Positions 35,349 to 47,615 of a stretch of DNA of 64,000 nucleotides are shown here, in pieces. The notes beneath the pieces were generated by a model. The model was given only the letters and a program-made list of their open reading frames with translations. It was not told where the DNA came from and made no database searches. Source of the DNA: Aulostomus chinensis (lineage: Eukaryota; Chordata; Actinopteri; Syngnathiformes; Aulostomidae). The first letter of the stretch is position 1; every line of letters begins with the position of its first letter. The stretch covers positions 3,931,001 to 3,995,000 of the forward strand of contig JBBMOA010000008.1 of NCBI GenBank assembly GCA_037954235.1. The letters run 5' to 3'. Made by a program: the position numbers and the translations under genes.

Positions 35349-36142
35349 ACAAGAAACAGATATTAACCTCTCAGAAAGTGTTAAGAGAAAGGTCAGTGCT
35401 CATATTGTTCCTCCGCCACCACTGAATCACGAAATAAACTTCATTTATCATCAACACCACTGGGTTTACCTGAATGTTTGATGACAGCGCTCAAGCTGTA
35501 AATCAACTGAATGATGCTATCGATTGAACATGGGGCAACCTGTGAGTATCACATTGCTCTTCAGTCACGCATTCTGGGAATCGAGGAGTTTTGGGAGTTT
35601 GACCTATTCAAGACACGTTCGCCCCTGTTGCACTGCATTTAGCTGCGATAAGAACTTAGTTGGACTGGCTGATTAAAGAGCTTGGGCCCTAATTAAAGCT
35701 TATGCATAAAAGTGAGGTGCTTCTGTGCCCCTTAGGTAGCGCAAGGGCATACACACCTACTATGAATAATGTGGCTGTGCATCACATGATGATAAGACAG
35801 AGCAATTTTGATGTAAATTAGATGATGGCTTGCTTCCTGTAATCACTGGGTGGCAATATGGCTGTAATTTAAGTTCAGCTTGTGGATGTCTTCAGACCAG
35901 GACTCTCATCGAACGTAATGTTTTATCTAAACATATCATGAAATCGGCCACTCAACACCGTATCACAGCAACCCATGTCATTTCCTGCCATGTTCCGACC
36001 TCCAAATATCCTTTGACCCATTTTATGCACTCCCACCAACTTTGGTGAAAATGTGCCGCGTAGTTTTTGCATAATTTAGAGAGAAATAAAAACAGAGTGG
36101 CAAACGCCAAGCTAACAGGTAAGTGATACAGAACAGCTGACA
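35349..36142. other. Noncoding spacer
   Basis: No gene recognised. 35640-35710 contains attaaagagcttgggccc and TAATTAAAGC, regulatory-like but unproven. Confidence 0.3.
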
Positions 36143-36320
36143 TTGGCAAGAGATGGGGTTCACCCCGGACGGTCACTGGTCCGTTGCAGGGCCATCAGGA
36201 GCAATTAGGGGCTCAGTGTCTTGCTCCAGAATACTTGGTCACTGGGGGGAAGTGAGGATCGAACCAGCGACCCTTCGGTTGCTACGACGGCCACGCTACA
36301 CCTGAGCCGTGCCACCCCTG
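36143..36320 (-). mobile_element. SINE variant, reverse (second head type)
   Basis: Shares gatggggttcaccccggac and the ccattgcagggcc-type block with the main SINE, then gccatcaggagcaattaggg, ggggggaagtgaggatcgaa (antisense B-box, GGTTCGATCC) and a tRNA-like end gagccgtgccacccc. Same head subfamily as 9896-10110. The 3' tail is missing on the left. Confidence 0.72.
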
Positions 36321-36738
36321 CTCTACTGCCACTCTCCATTTTCCACCAAAATTTATTGAAAGCAATCCAGATATCCTGCAAACAAACACATGACCTCCTT
36401 GGCAGAGGAAAAAATCCTTTATTTTTCTCTCACAAAACTAAAACAAACCTGTTTCCTACCTCAAACACCTTTTGAGTCAGTGGAATCATGTATGTGAAAC
36501 TATATCCGATATAACAAGTTAAAAACAGAGACAGAGATACAGGATATGCACAGTCAAGTATTTCCATTTCCATGTAAGGCAGAATAAAAAAAACAAAACC
36601 TTTTTAACCTGCATTTAAGGTAATCAAAGTTGGAGCAAGCCTGGTTCAACAGCTCATTTTTACTTCTCTGTGTTTAGGCTGTGCAGTGGGAACAGTGAAA
36701 AAAACCTACACCTGGTGACCAGAGAGGAAAACAGGCTG
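36321..36738. other. Noncoding spacer
   Basis: Nothing recognised. Confidence 0.35.
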
Positions 36739-36742
36739 CATG

Positions 36743-38278
36743 TGTAACGGCATGTGTAGCAGCCTGGGGGAAGGGAGGGGGTAATTAGATGTATTAAAAC
36801 AAACAAAAAACAGAAAAAAAACATATTGCCATTTAATTTGTTGATATATCAGATTTAAAAAAAACGAAAAAAAAACAGTGAAGTGATTTCATTCTTAGTT
36901 CAAGTAAGTCAGAAATCGGTAATATCGCGAGAATGTGTTTCTTGAGTTTGTCTTCTGTTGTTTTATTGGTCAGGTATGTGGTTGGTTGCATTCACCTGTC
37001 GGATTGGACAGGAAAAAAAAAAAAAAAAACAAACGCGCGGGAGAGAGGAGCAATGGCTACGGTGGTGTCACTTAATTTGCCGTGTGTTTTCCGGTACCCG
37101 GTATTGAAAGAAGACAGTGCGCGTGTGTGTGATTGAGCACCGTTTGAGTGAATAAAAAACAACGAGACTTCGGGAGAGAGAGAGAACTTCGCTGCGGCGG
37201 GTGTCGGATTGCTGGAGGTCGCCATCTCGGGATCGCTTCGGCTAAGTCAGGGGTGTCCAAACTGGTCCAGTAAGGGCCGGTGTGGCTGCAGGTTTTCATT
37301 CCACCCGAGCAAAAGCAACACCTGATTCTACTTAAATCAACTAAGCTGTGTCCACACAGCTCATTTGTTGGATCAGGTGTTGCTTTTGCTCGGTTGGAAT
37401 GAAAACCTGCAGCCACACCGGCCCTTACTGGACCAGTTTGGACACCCCTGGGCTAAGTGGTTCATCGGCGTGGTTGCCTCCGTTGGGGAAAGCAGTGGAT
37501 TCTGTTCAGGAGTTGGATCGAGCCTGGCTGTTCTTCATGGGCGAGGAGCGGAGGAGGTCGTCAGCTGAGTAGCGGAACGGGTATCTGTTCTCCTGACCCG
37601 AGGAGCGAGGAGTTCTGGTGCGGCTAGTGAGCTTAGCCGTGCTGCCTCGTCTGCATGTGGGTAAGAGGATTTCATCATCCTATCTGTGAGTCTGCCGCGG
37701 TTCTTCCGCGGGGAAATTAAAGGAGGGTTTCCATCGGCCGCAACGCACCCGAGCATCATCCAGGCCTGCAACGTGTATTGCTGCTGTGAATGCGAGTGTG
37801 TGTGTGTGAATGTGCGCGTGTGGGCCCTCATTAGTGTAGTATTTTCTGTGTCGGAGAAAAAAGTACGGCTACCATTATTGATGGGTTCCGGTATCCTGTG
37901 ACGTCAGTGTGGTAACAACAGTGAATGGTGTTTATGCAGGTGGGTTAGTTTTGCTCCATAACTTCCCTCTACTCTTGGGTTAAAATTGTCATTCATTTTG
38001 AAAAAAAAGGGTTAATTGTAGGGTTTTGGGGACAATATTTCTGTTGTTGTATTATTGTTTTGCAAGGAGTAAATATTAATATTTCACTACATTTTTCAGT
38101 GAACTTCCTTGTATTTAAAGGAGAAGGTCTGGTGTCAGTTATTACTGAGGTTACATTTGTTAATGGTCAATACGAGTAGTCGCAGCTCACTCAAAATAGG
38201 TGAACCTTACGGTAGCTACCTTAGCGATAAACGGACCCAAAACCACCTCGTTCCCCCAGTGTGCAGCGGGGTGTTACA
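36743..38278. mobile_element. Putative solo LTR, 1.5 kb
   Basis: Begins TGTAACGGC and ends GGTGTTACA, giving TG...CA termini with a perfect 6-bp inverted repeat TGTAAC/GTTACA. A 4-bp direct repeat CATG flanks it (36739-36742 and 38279-38282). The interior is CpG-richer than its surroundings (37030-37760), with CCAAT-type boxes (attggtcagg, ggattgg at 36966-37009), an AATAAA at 37151, and a donor-like GTGGGTAAGAG at 37656-37666, all plausible for an LTR promoter. No gag or pol sequence found. An hAT MITE is inserted at 37248. Ends and TSD are short, so a chance match or a real CpG-rich promoter region remains possible. Confidence 0.55.
37248..37450. mobile_element. hAT foldback MITE, 203 bp, perfect 8-bp TSD
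   Basis: Palindromic from tip to centre: CAGGGGTGTCCAAACTGGTC at the left is exactly complementary to the right tip, followed by cagtaagggccggtgtggct, gcaggttttcattcca and gcaacacctga pairing with the right arm. Short unpaired centre near 37333-37366. GGCTAAGT at 37240-37247 and 37451-37458 is an exact 8-bp duplication, diagnostic of hAT-type insertion. Shares layout and the agggccg...gcaggttttc motif with 32352-32555. Confidence 0.93.
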
Positions 38279-38296
38279 CATGTATTTTTGAAATAA

Positions 38297-38345
38297 TTTT
38301 ATTTCATCCTATCTCAACAAACGTGATTCCCTTTTCCAGTGCCTG
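38297..38345 (+). repeat. 49-bp direct repeat, right copy
   Basis: Partner of 35300-35348; starts 14 bp after the CATG at the right side of the putative LTR. Confidence 0.85.
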
Positions 38346-38974
38346 TATTCTGAGCCACAGAAGGAGTCGAGGTAGTGATGCTTCAAGCAGTGTTTTAAAG
38401 GGTAAATCCGCAGACCTGAGAGGTGGTGTGATGTGTTTAGTCTTGGTCTTTGACTCAGGGAGCATCGTTCTGGACCCTGACAAGTTTCTGACAGCCTGAT
38501 GTACATGCGTGTGTGTGTGTGTGTGTGTGTGTGTTTTATTACTTTTGTTAAACCTGCTGCAGGAAGCATGGGTTTTTCCTTTAAGCCCTGCACCCCCAAC
38601 ATGAATCCTCTCATTCTCCTCAATGTTTCCAACATGCTAGAATGCAGACTTTGTGAGTTGATGTGGGCGTTTATGTTAAACTTTTAGCTTTTCAGATCCA
38701 TAGAGTCAAGATGAGTGCAGCCTGGCTAAGGGAAGTTCAGGCGTGTCCAATGGATGATTTGTTCAATGCCCGGAGAACCTAAGCAACTGTGGTTGCTTGG
38801 AGACAGAATGAGGCAGATTTGGTTGTCATCTGCACGGTGATGATAGTTGTCGCGTAAGTGGCTAAACTGAGGGTCCACGCACCTTCTGACACATGAAGTG
38901 CATTTATGCTGTAACCGGGTAACTATCAGCTCACTACACTATCAGTATTTCTTCACCAGTCACTCAAGCACGCT
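38346..38974. other. Noncoding; (TG)n at 38509-38534
   Basis: About 13 TG units at 38509-38534; no gene recognised. Confidence 0.4.
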
Positions 38975-39001
38975 TTTTTTTTTTTTTTTTTTTTTTTTTT
39001 T
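38975..39001. repeat. Poly(T) tract
   Basis: About 27 consecutive T's, followed by gcagcg. Could be the antisense poly(A) of a retroposed copy, but no body was recognised to the right. Confidence 0.8.
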
Positions 39002-39276
39002 GCAGCGTATCTGACTTTGTGGAAGTTAGGCACATGTCACATATCATGTGCATATAGTGAAATTTAATGTTTCTAGCAAACGTGTTACACAACAAGTACT
39101 GTGTGTTATCACATTGCATGTGCACACATTCTTGCTGTAGCACAAAGGGAGATTCGTGAAAAAGAGAGTCTTGTTGCTGTGTTTGTTTAACATTATTTGT
39201 TCCAGAGGAGAATTTACTATGTGTAGCAAACTGAGTCTCTGCGTAGGGCTATCTGCTGCTGACCATGCTTTCAACA

Positions 39277-39345
39277 GGTTGTGGTCAACTTGTGGGTCGG
39301 GACCCTCAAGGGGGTGGCCAGATAATTTCCAGGGTCTCAAAGTCA
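39277..39345 (+). mobile_element. Possible hAT terminal fragment
   Basis: tgtgggtcgggaccctcaag followed by ggggtggccagataatttcc resembles the subterminal region of fish hAT elements (gggtcgggacccc...gggtcgcc). No second terminus found. By resemblance only. Confidence 0.35.
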
Positions 39346-39595
39346 CGACTCTGAGATAAAGAGTCAAAATTCTAAAAAAATCAAGTATTGGAATGAGGTG
39401 ATGAAAATAAAGATTATGAGAAGAGTAGTGACAATTGTCATGAATCTGAAGAAAAAGACAGAATAGTGAGAAAAACTCATTAATTAGGAATTCTACTTGC
39501 TTTTCCTTGTCTCACTTTACTGACACCTGACATTCCTCGTAAACGGTCTGGTCATATCGATTAAAGCTCACGGCTTTGCTGCACTCGAGGCGACT

Positions 39596-39797
39596 GAAAT
39601 GTGCAGGTAGAGGGGTGGGGCGGGCGGAGAATGTGCAGGTAGAGGGGTGGGGCGGGCGGAGAATGTGCAGGTAGAGGGGTGGGGCGGGCGGAGAATGTGC
39701 AGGTAGGGCGGGCGGAGAATGTGCAGGTAGGGTGGGCGGAGAATGTGCAGGTAGGGCGGGCGGAGAATGTGCAGGTAGAGGGGTAGGGCGGGTGGAG
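39596..39797. repeat. GC-rich minisatellite with alternating 32- and 24-bp units
   Basis: Unit gaatgtgcaggtagaggggt followed by ggggcgggcgga; three 32-bp copies, then three 24-bp copies lacking an internal aggggtgg-type 8-mer, then a 32-bp copy. Minus-strand Pro-rich reading frames through it are artefacts of the repeat. Confidence 0.93.
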
Positions 39798-41156
39798 TAC
39801 AAGTGGACGGCAGAGGGAAAGGGGAGGACAGGCTTAGTCCTTTAGTCTCTGTTGGAAAGTGCAAAGTGAGCCACAGTTTGGTGAGCCGCTCTATTTTCAA
39901 ATCATCCAATCAAGGTTAGACGAGATCACCAATTAACAATGCAGTGGCGCAAAGAATGGGAGGAGTTAGGTCAGTGACGGGCAGCAAGCATGGCTAACAG
40001 AGAAGTCAAATTAGTTGCAAATGTTATTTTTATAATTCTGTTACAGTTGCTATGGGTTCAGGTTACATAGTCTGCCATTTAGTGTCTGGTCTGATGTGAA
40101 GTTGATTGTGCTTATAGTCACATAGCGACACAAATGTAGCGGAAACTCCATCCCTCTGAGGCTCCTGGACCGGGTCACACCAGCAGATGAACCTCACGCA
40201 CACCCTCATTAATGGCAACTTTTGCTAAAGGTGTAATTACAGGCATGGCAGCATAGATGGGTCAAGTGCACTGCAGTCGCTGCAAGATATTCAGCAAAGG
40301 AGTCGGTTCCCTTTTAAATAATAGAGACTATGCAACCCCTGTGAGATTGGTAAATTCCTATTAAATGTTGATAGGCGCTCCAACCGTGTTTGGAAGTAAC
40401 CAACGTCTAATTCATTGCTGATTAATGCTGTGATCGCCAATCAGAACAAGCCTACTGTCAACAAAGCTTGCGTGTTGTTGTCTGTGTGTGTTTGAGTGAG
40501 TGTGTGTGTGTGTGTGTGTGTGTGAGTGAGTAAATGCGCTCCTTTTTTCACAGCCCTATCACGATCTGTTGAGACAGCCGATGACTGCTTTGAAATGGGG
40601 TCTGTGACAGTGACAGTTCTCTCTCCTCCCGCAGCAGCAGAAGGAGTCAGACACACACCTGTGTTTGTGCTTGGCCGGCTACTGACTGGATATTATTGTG
40701 GGTTTGGCAGTCCTGGTTGGAGATGTAGAGGGGGAAATTATCTTGAAGACAGATAATTGATATGATTATGACTATTTTGTATAATGTGCAGCCAGAAACC
40801 AGGACCATTAACGGCACTGATGTTTCTTCCGTCTCCTTGAGATCTGTCTGTCTATTTATATAACCTGGCCATCGAGTCACCTCCCTTCATGCCACATCGT
40901 CGTCATCTAATGCTCATATTATTCAAGTTTCAGGCTTTCTGGCAAGCATCGGTTGAATCTCTCATCTCGTTTGATGAAGCAAATGTAATTTCATAATAAA
41001 ATAGCTGTGTCACAGTGATAATGTGTTCATTTAAAATCAGGACGTCCCTGTGCTGACCAGCCATGATTCACCGACAGAGAACCTGGAAGCCGCGGTTGAA
41101 GAAGGGATGAGTGATGTGTGTACTGTGCACACCTTAATGATCTGAATCCTTAAATT
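39798..41156. other. Noncoding; (TG)n at 40497-40523
   Basis: No gene recognised. A TG repeat lies near 40497-40523 flanked by TGAG variants. Confidence 0.4.
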
Positions 41157-41177
41157 GGGGGGGGGGGGGGGGGGGGG
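41157..41177. repeat. Poly(G) tract, about 21 G
   Basis: Uninterrupted G-run, rare in vertebrate DNA and prone to replication or sequencing error. Confidence 0.85.
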
Positions 41178-44100
41178 TTAATCTGTGAATGAGTGGGGCT
41201 CAAACCACAGTGGATGTGGCCTCAGCATGGAAGTGTGTGATTTGCTGATAAGTTTTCCAGAGATTCATTGGGATTGATCAGAATTTGGTACATTTTTCTT
41301 ATTTGAACATTATTTTCAAAAAAGCTCAGACTAAACTTTAGATCAAAGGTGTTGATCAGAGGACTAAACTAACTATTTACAGATTCAGTGTCATTGCCAG
41401 ACACATTACAATCTTAATCTCTCATTGTCCTGATTATTTAAGTGGTTTGGATAAAATTGAATAGAATGAGAGAGTGACTGTGTGTGTGTGTGTCTGTGCA
41501 TGAGACAAATAAAAGTTTTGTTTTTATTCATTTGCAGGCCAAATGATGACTGCGTTTTGTTTGTTAACAAAACAAATGATAGTTTCAGAGAACTGGCAGT
41601 GTGACTGTGGACCAGGGACGTTACAGTTCCCCCTGCCTTCCTGATGAAAGCACCTGTCTGCTCTTCTATCAGTCTGAAACCTGATGTGCAATTTGATGTA
41701 GAAAAAAAGCTGAGCTTCATTCAGCAGCGTTTTAGCACCAGGTCCAATGACCTCCAGCACTCTCCTTATTTGTTATTTTCCACAAAGAAGCAGGTTGATG
41801 GAGGAATAAATCCTGAACAGTTGCATCAGCGCTTGACAACGAGGAAATGGGTCTCACTTCTGTGTGACCATGGAAGGAGCTGCAGCGAGCGATACCTCTC
41901 AGCTGTGTGTGTGTGTGTGGGGAGGGCCGCCTATCAGAGAATTGAGACATTCAATGAAAACCTTTCCTCCTCCTCCTCAAAACAACAACGAACACCCAAG
42001 CACAGATAACGAAACGTTACTTGTTAGTTACTCGGCTTCATCACAACCACACTGTCCCTTACAGATGTTTGTTTCATTTGAATAGCCGGCTCGTCAGGGC
42101 TACTGCAAAGGAAATGGTTGCTTGAGGAATGAGCCTTGCTCTTCACCTCTGCCTGTGGTTTTCACTCTGTTGAAATGAACAGTAGCATTTTTCTTTTTTC
42201 ACAAGCTGCTTGCTATCTATCTATCATAACGACATTAGCTGGTTACCCCTCTATATCGGCACCCCACCCAATAATTTGAGCCAAATGTGAGTATGGCAGG
42301 GCGACTGCAGAATGAACCCGGGCTCAGGATAGGGAATGATTTTATTTGGAAAAGGTAGTTGAAGTACGGTTTGAGAGGCAGGAGGGGTGAGGCGAGGTCT
42401 GCTGGCAGGGCTGTGGTTCGGTGTGGCTGGCAGACCGGCAGCTTAGACTGTGCTGACAAATCAACAGATACTGAGTGGATAAAGTTCAGGCTAAGAGGTC
42501 TTCAAAAATCAGAATGATTGAATTTCAATTTTTGGCTTGAGTCTTGACAAAGCAACCTGAAGATGAGCCAGCGGCTCCTGGATGTCAGGATCAGGTCTTT
42601 TTTTTGGTGTAAGTGATGACCAGGTGTGCATGATTGCAGACGCACGGCAGATGTGAGTGATTGCAGACCGGGCAGAGCTGGCAGAGTGCAGTGAGAGAGG
42701 GGAGGGGAAACACTGGGCAGACAGACAGACAAACAAGCACACAGCTGGCTGGCAGCTGTCATCCAGGGGACACTGTGACTGAATGAAAGACATCATATCC
42801 ATTTATTAGCATCCTACGTCTGCATCATTTTTAACACCTGGTGGACACCAAGCAGGCTGTGAGAGTTGGGCTGTTGGTGAGCTTTCGCAGCTCTAGTCCA
42901 TGCACTGGGTTCCACGTGTTGGCACTAGCCAGCCTTTGTTGGCAGATTTTCCTGCTGATTGTGCAAGTTGAATTGGCGGCAGAGGTCGTCAGTGAGAGAA
43001 ATCACTCTGATTGGCTGGTCAGCTTCAGCAAGTCAGAGCGTGATAAAAAGATTCGGGTTCATCTCACCGCCATAAAAGTTCTCCTCATTTTTCAATTCCT
43101 TGAGCCAACTTCTGATCAGACGCATTTATTTGCTAAATCGTGGAACAGCAAGGTTGGAGGGAGAATGATCACAAAATGCTGCCTTGCTTACGTCCACAGG
43201 CTGAGATCTTCTGATTTACCTTTTCCGAATCAAAAACGGAGGCTACTGCTGCCACCTGCTGGTCGGAGAGTTCCTTTCACATGGTATTTGACCATCAGTT
43301 GATGTGTTTGTGTTGTGTTCAAGAACAACCTTTCAGCACACGCAGCACTACAGCCGGCCTTCGTTGACAGCGGGTCTTTGCCGCTGACTCCGCCTGTCTT
43401 CACTCTCAGACGTGAGCAGCACGGTGCTTGAGCAGCCATGTTGGTGTCCTGCTTGTCTTTTCCTCCTCTCCTGTGTATTCAAGAACAGCAGCTTCTACAC
43501 AAAGCATGTTTGCACTCAGCTTGTCAGATCTGCTGTGTGGGTTTCTACATACGTAGGAACATCAGCACCAGTTCCACTGCAACACGAAGTGACTGATGTG
43601 TAATGAACAGGTGGGGAATGACATGGAAGACTATTCACAAACGCAGAGACCACTCGACTGTTCCAGCGCATCTTTCACCCTGGGGGCAAGATGTGAGTGT
43701 GCCAGGCCTCCACCACTGCCTCTCACACGTGGGGGAACTGGAAGGATGCGTTGTTTTCCATTAAAATTGAAAAATTACAGTTTTAGTATTGAAGTGTCAA
43801 GATAACGAGAAAGGAAATTTTCAGTTGTAATATTTAGCCTTTAATCGGGTTAAATTCTCTCTCAGGCTTGGGTCAAATGAACATTTTAGGTATTCTGGGT
43901 GAATATTCAATCCCAGCAGGTGTTCTGTCCCGAATTTACCCAGCAGAGGGGTTGAAGTTTTGTTTGATATGTTTGATGAATCCAGGCATTTACTCCATCA
44001 TGACCAGTAAGAAGTTGACCCCCATAAAGCTGCGCGCCTCCTTGTACTCTGGCTCCCTCGCCTCAAATATAGCGGCGTGTGTTTGCTGTCGTAAGCCACG

Positions 44101-46699
44101 GACCAGCCTCCCTCTCTGAGAGTGGAATCTGCAAACACAGTTGATTAAACAGCACCTCAGAAATCATTCCTGCATGTCAGTCCCTGCACGTCTGATGTTC
44201 TTGTCTGTCTTACACTGCTGTTTCTCCTTTTGTTTAAAAGCACTTTGTAAACTCTTCTCGGAGAGCATGCTGCAAAGTCTGACTTAGTCTCTTTGACTTC
44301 AAATGTGCTGCTGCCTTCACGTTTCGGCTTTGATGCTGCAGATTTGCAAACCTGTAAATAAACATTTGCTTACAATAGGTGTTCACACATGCCTCTATCA
44401 CTCTCGACATGAAAGGAGGTCTCGCATAAAGGGATTTAGTCTCTGCATGGGACCAGATTCTGTGCTGCTCTCTTTCTCCCTCACCCCCCAGGTGAACCCC
44501 TCTGGGCTCAGGCTGACCTGAGCTGAGCAACTCTGTCTCTCACCTCTGTGTTGTAAAGACAAGCTTTTGAAATACACAGCCCAGCACTGGCCACTTCCAC
44601 GACTGCTGTTATTTGCCTGCTAGCAGATCCCTCATGGTTATTTCATGTTTATGTACTTCCCTGAGATGGGTATCCCTCCCATGATGAACCAAGCCACAAA
44701 AGGCATGAGGATATGAGATAAAAGGGCAGAAACGAGGGTTTAACCCCAGTTGTAATCGCCTTATTTCTGTAGTCGTCCATTTTTCTTGACATCTCTAATC
44801 ATATTTGAGAGGTCCAAAGTCCAACGTCACTACTTCTTAACACGAGCGTGAACTTTTACGCAGACACTGATGTGTGACGGACAGCTGGTGGAAACCTTTT
44901 ACACACACCTGATAATTCAGGTGTTCTGCTCAATATTGTAATTAATGCAACTGACCACCGGTGTGAGGTTGAATTCTGACAGTGACTCATGTCCCTTTTT
45001 TGTGTGACGGTGGCATTGTGAGATGACCTATTTACTCAAGTCACAACCATGCGACTGCAGAGGGGATTCTTTTCTTAGTCATCCTTCACTTTTTCCTGTC
45101 AAATAGTTTGTTCCGGTTTGATTTGGCTGCATTTGTGTTGATCAGGGTGTCTCCTTGTGCTGTATGGGTGTGCTGCCTGACACGTCCCATTGAAGATCAA
45201 ATGTGATTCATCAAACTTCTCAGGTGGGCAGGAATACATTGGGCTGTCAGCAAGTTACATAAATCCCATGAAGCCTTTTCCTGTTTTCTTTCCACTTGTG
45301 GAGGAACAAATATTTGAGAAAGGGAAGACAAACATGACCATCCAAAGGGCCTGAAGGGTCACTGACTGGCAGGAAAGCTATTTGAATTATCCTGTTCGTT
45401 ATTGCCTTGACTGACATGTTACAGCTGAAATACACAAAGTCCATCTGTGATGCACAGCTTGTGCGTAGCAACAATTGCTGCAGCCCATAATCCTCGTAAT
45501 TCCTTGAAGCAGCTCTTCTAACCATGTTTATCAGACAGCATTTTCTTTTCACGACAGGTTTGTTTTATTTCCTCAATTCTGCAATGATGCGGCCCTCTAG
45601 CAATTCATGCATTGTGGAGAGGAGCCACGTAACCGGGCTTCTCATCCCTGTCGTCCACCACCAAGTGAAGGAAGATCCCGTGATGACCCTTCATGTGGCT
45701 AATACGCTTAAAACTCACAAAAACAGAACCGGCGTGGGTCAAGGTATATTGTGCAATGTGAGGTCACCCTGACAACAGCAGAGAATCTCAAAGCCAACAG
45801 ATAATAGACATCCATTACATGGGATCGCTCTCCAAGTTCCCCCAGTCAAACACCCTATTCATCAAGACATGAAGTTGAGCATGAAAATAAATAAACATGA
45901 ACTCGCATTGAAACGGGGGACTTCCCCAAAATTACCCAAACAAGTTTAAATGTACAGAAAACACAAAGATCACGCTGTTGATGGGCTGCCACAAGACTCA
46001 TAGTGCTGCAGTCATGAGACACTCGCCCCTCGCAGGCCACAATAGTTCCTTTCTTCCTTGGTGGTGAGGTAGTGGTCACACTATTTCTGCTATACAATCA
46101 TATGTTTTAGCTTCAGAGAAACATGATGGTGCAATTCAAAATAGTAAGGCGTGATGCGTGTACAGCAAAAGCTTTATAGGCTTCACAAAAGGTTTTTCTG
46201 ATAGACTTGAGACCAGCTGAGCTCCCTGTCACAGTCCCTCACAGGACTGTAAATCTGGATGGTAACTGCTGCCTGTGATCGTTTGTCAGTCCAAAACAAC
46301 TGAATCTTTTTCTTGGAGAAACTTTGGTTTGAAAATGCTCATCTGTTTCTTTACGACCTCCAGTCAGAAAGCAACATGGAGATGTGGCCCAGCACACTCG
46401 CCGGAGGGAGTGTTTTGATTTCAGCAGTTATGCACATCTTTTCTGGTTATGTCCGTATATTCAGCTCCTAGCAAGTAAAGAGCAATTACTAAGTGCACAC
46501 ACAATGTCATTTTTATTAACATTTTGAACAACGTCCCCTCTGTGAAGGGCATGACTTGAGCATTTGACTGCAAAAGGAGAGAAGGGACAAAGGGGGGTTG
46601 CAATTGATACTTAAATTTGATAGGATTTTTTTTTTTTGAAAACACAAGTGGCTCCTTGTCTTATACGACTTGATCAAATTAATGATCAATACCGCGGGT
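41178..46699. other. Long noncoding stretch, no recognisable gene or element
   Basis: Read on both strands: only chance frames. The longest, 42841-43302 (plus, 153 codons), has no domain features and non-conserved-looking composition. A TG-rich patch lies at 41479-41493 and a (CTAT)n scrap near 42214-42227. Confidence 0.3.
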
Positions 46700-46997
46700 T
46701 TCAACCAACCGTCTATCCACAACTGGTTATCCTGTGTCGGGGCAGGGCTGTGGTTCGGTGTCGCACTCACACCTGCGGACAATTTTGAGGATATAAAAAT
46801 GAACTTAACCCAACGAGCAAGTTTTTGGCGTGTGGGAAGAAGTCAGAGTACCCACAGTGCTACCCAGTAACCTGAAGAGAACCCACAGGAACGCAGGGAG
46901 GAAAACACAAACTCAACACAACAATTCAAACCAGATTTGAACCAAGAACCTTCTTGCTGTGAGGTAACGCGATTAATCTCTGCACCACTGGCTGCCA
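46700..46997 (-). mobile_element. Old diverged SINE, reverse
   Basis: Order of landmarks matches the SINE core in reverse: tatccacaactggttatcct, gcgtgtgggaagaagtcaga, gagaacccacaggaac, gcagggagg, then antisense B-box agatttgaaccaagaacct, tcttgctgtgagg, and tgcaccactggctgcc. Strongly mutated relative to the other copies, so an early insertion or a different subfamily. Confidence 0.75.
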
Positions 46998-47561
46998 CTC
47001 AGACCTCACCCATCTTTGCTTTATTCAGTGTATAAGTAAGATTACTGAAAAAAAAAAAATTAAACTGAAGTTACAGCAGAGAAAATACGCAATTTTAAAG
47101 GTGGAGTTCGGAACAAAGTGATGTGCACTTTGAGGAATTTTTCTCTTACTTAGTTTCCTACAGCGAATACAAGTTGCTCCTTTTGCTACTTTGTTTTTGT
47201 GCCTTTTTCAAACTAAACTGTCATTCATCAAGACAGGGATGGGACGCTTTCCTACAAGTCGCTGTAATTAGCAGTCGTGTTCTATACTACAAATTAGCCT
47301 TCTATGTCTTGTCTCCACTCCCGCGCTGTCAAGTATGACACCTAGTGGTGAAATTACCATGAAACTGGTCCAGATCAGTAAGAAACATTCCACACCGTCT
47401 CAGTTCCACCAGACGTGTTCCATTACAGCCGCGGCAGCCAGAGCTAAGCTGTACTAGACAGTTTTCACCAGAAGCACCACAGCACGTTTCAGGAACAAAA
47501 AGGTGTGTCAAGCTATATAGAACCGATCGGGCCAGACAGGAAGTATCCGAATAGCGTAGTG
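46998..47561. other. Noncoding spacer
   Basis: No gene recognised. Confidence 0.35.
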
Positions 47562-47615
47562 CAGTGATTCTCAAACTGTGGTATCGATGGTGCGACGCAC
47601 GCTTGCTCAAGTGGA
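47562..47615 (+). mobile_element. hAT left terminus fragment
   Basis: cagtgattctcaaactgtgg at 47562-47581 is a typical hAT-type terminal sequence (CAGTGATTCTCAAACTGTGGTA). No matching right terminus or 8-bp duplication of GCGTAGTG was found, so the element is truncated or its end has decayed. Confidence 0.55.

Noticed and set aside
36992..37831. Host CpG-island first exon
   Set aside because: CpG-richness and donor-like site noted, but TG...CA ends with flanking CATG favour an LTR; kept as an open alternative.
39568..39909. Proline-rich reading frames (minus strand)
   Set aside because: They are produced by translating the 24/32-bp minisatellite; no real protein features.
42841..43302. 153-codon plus frame
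   Set aside because: No domain, signal or conserved motif, no splice context; length is within chance expectation for 64 kb.
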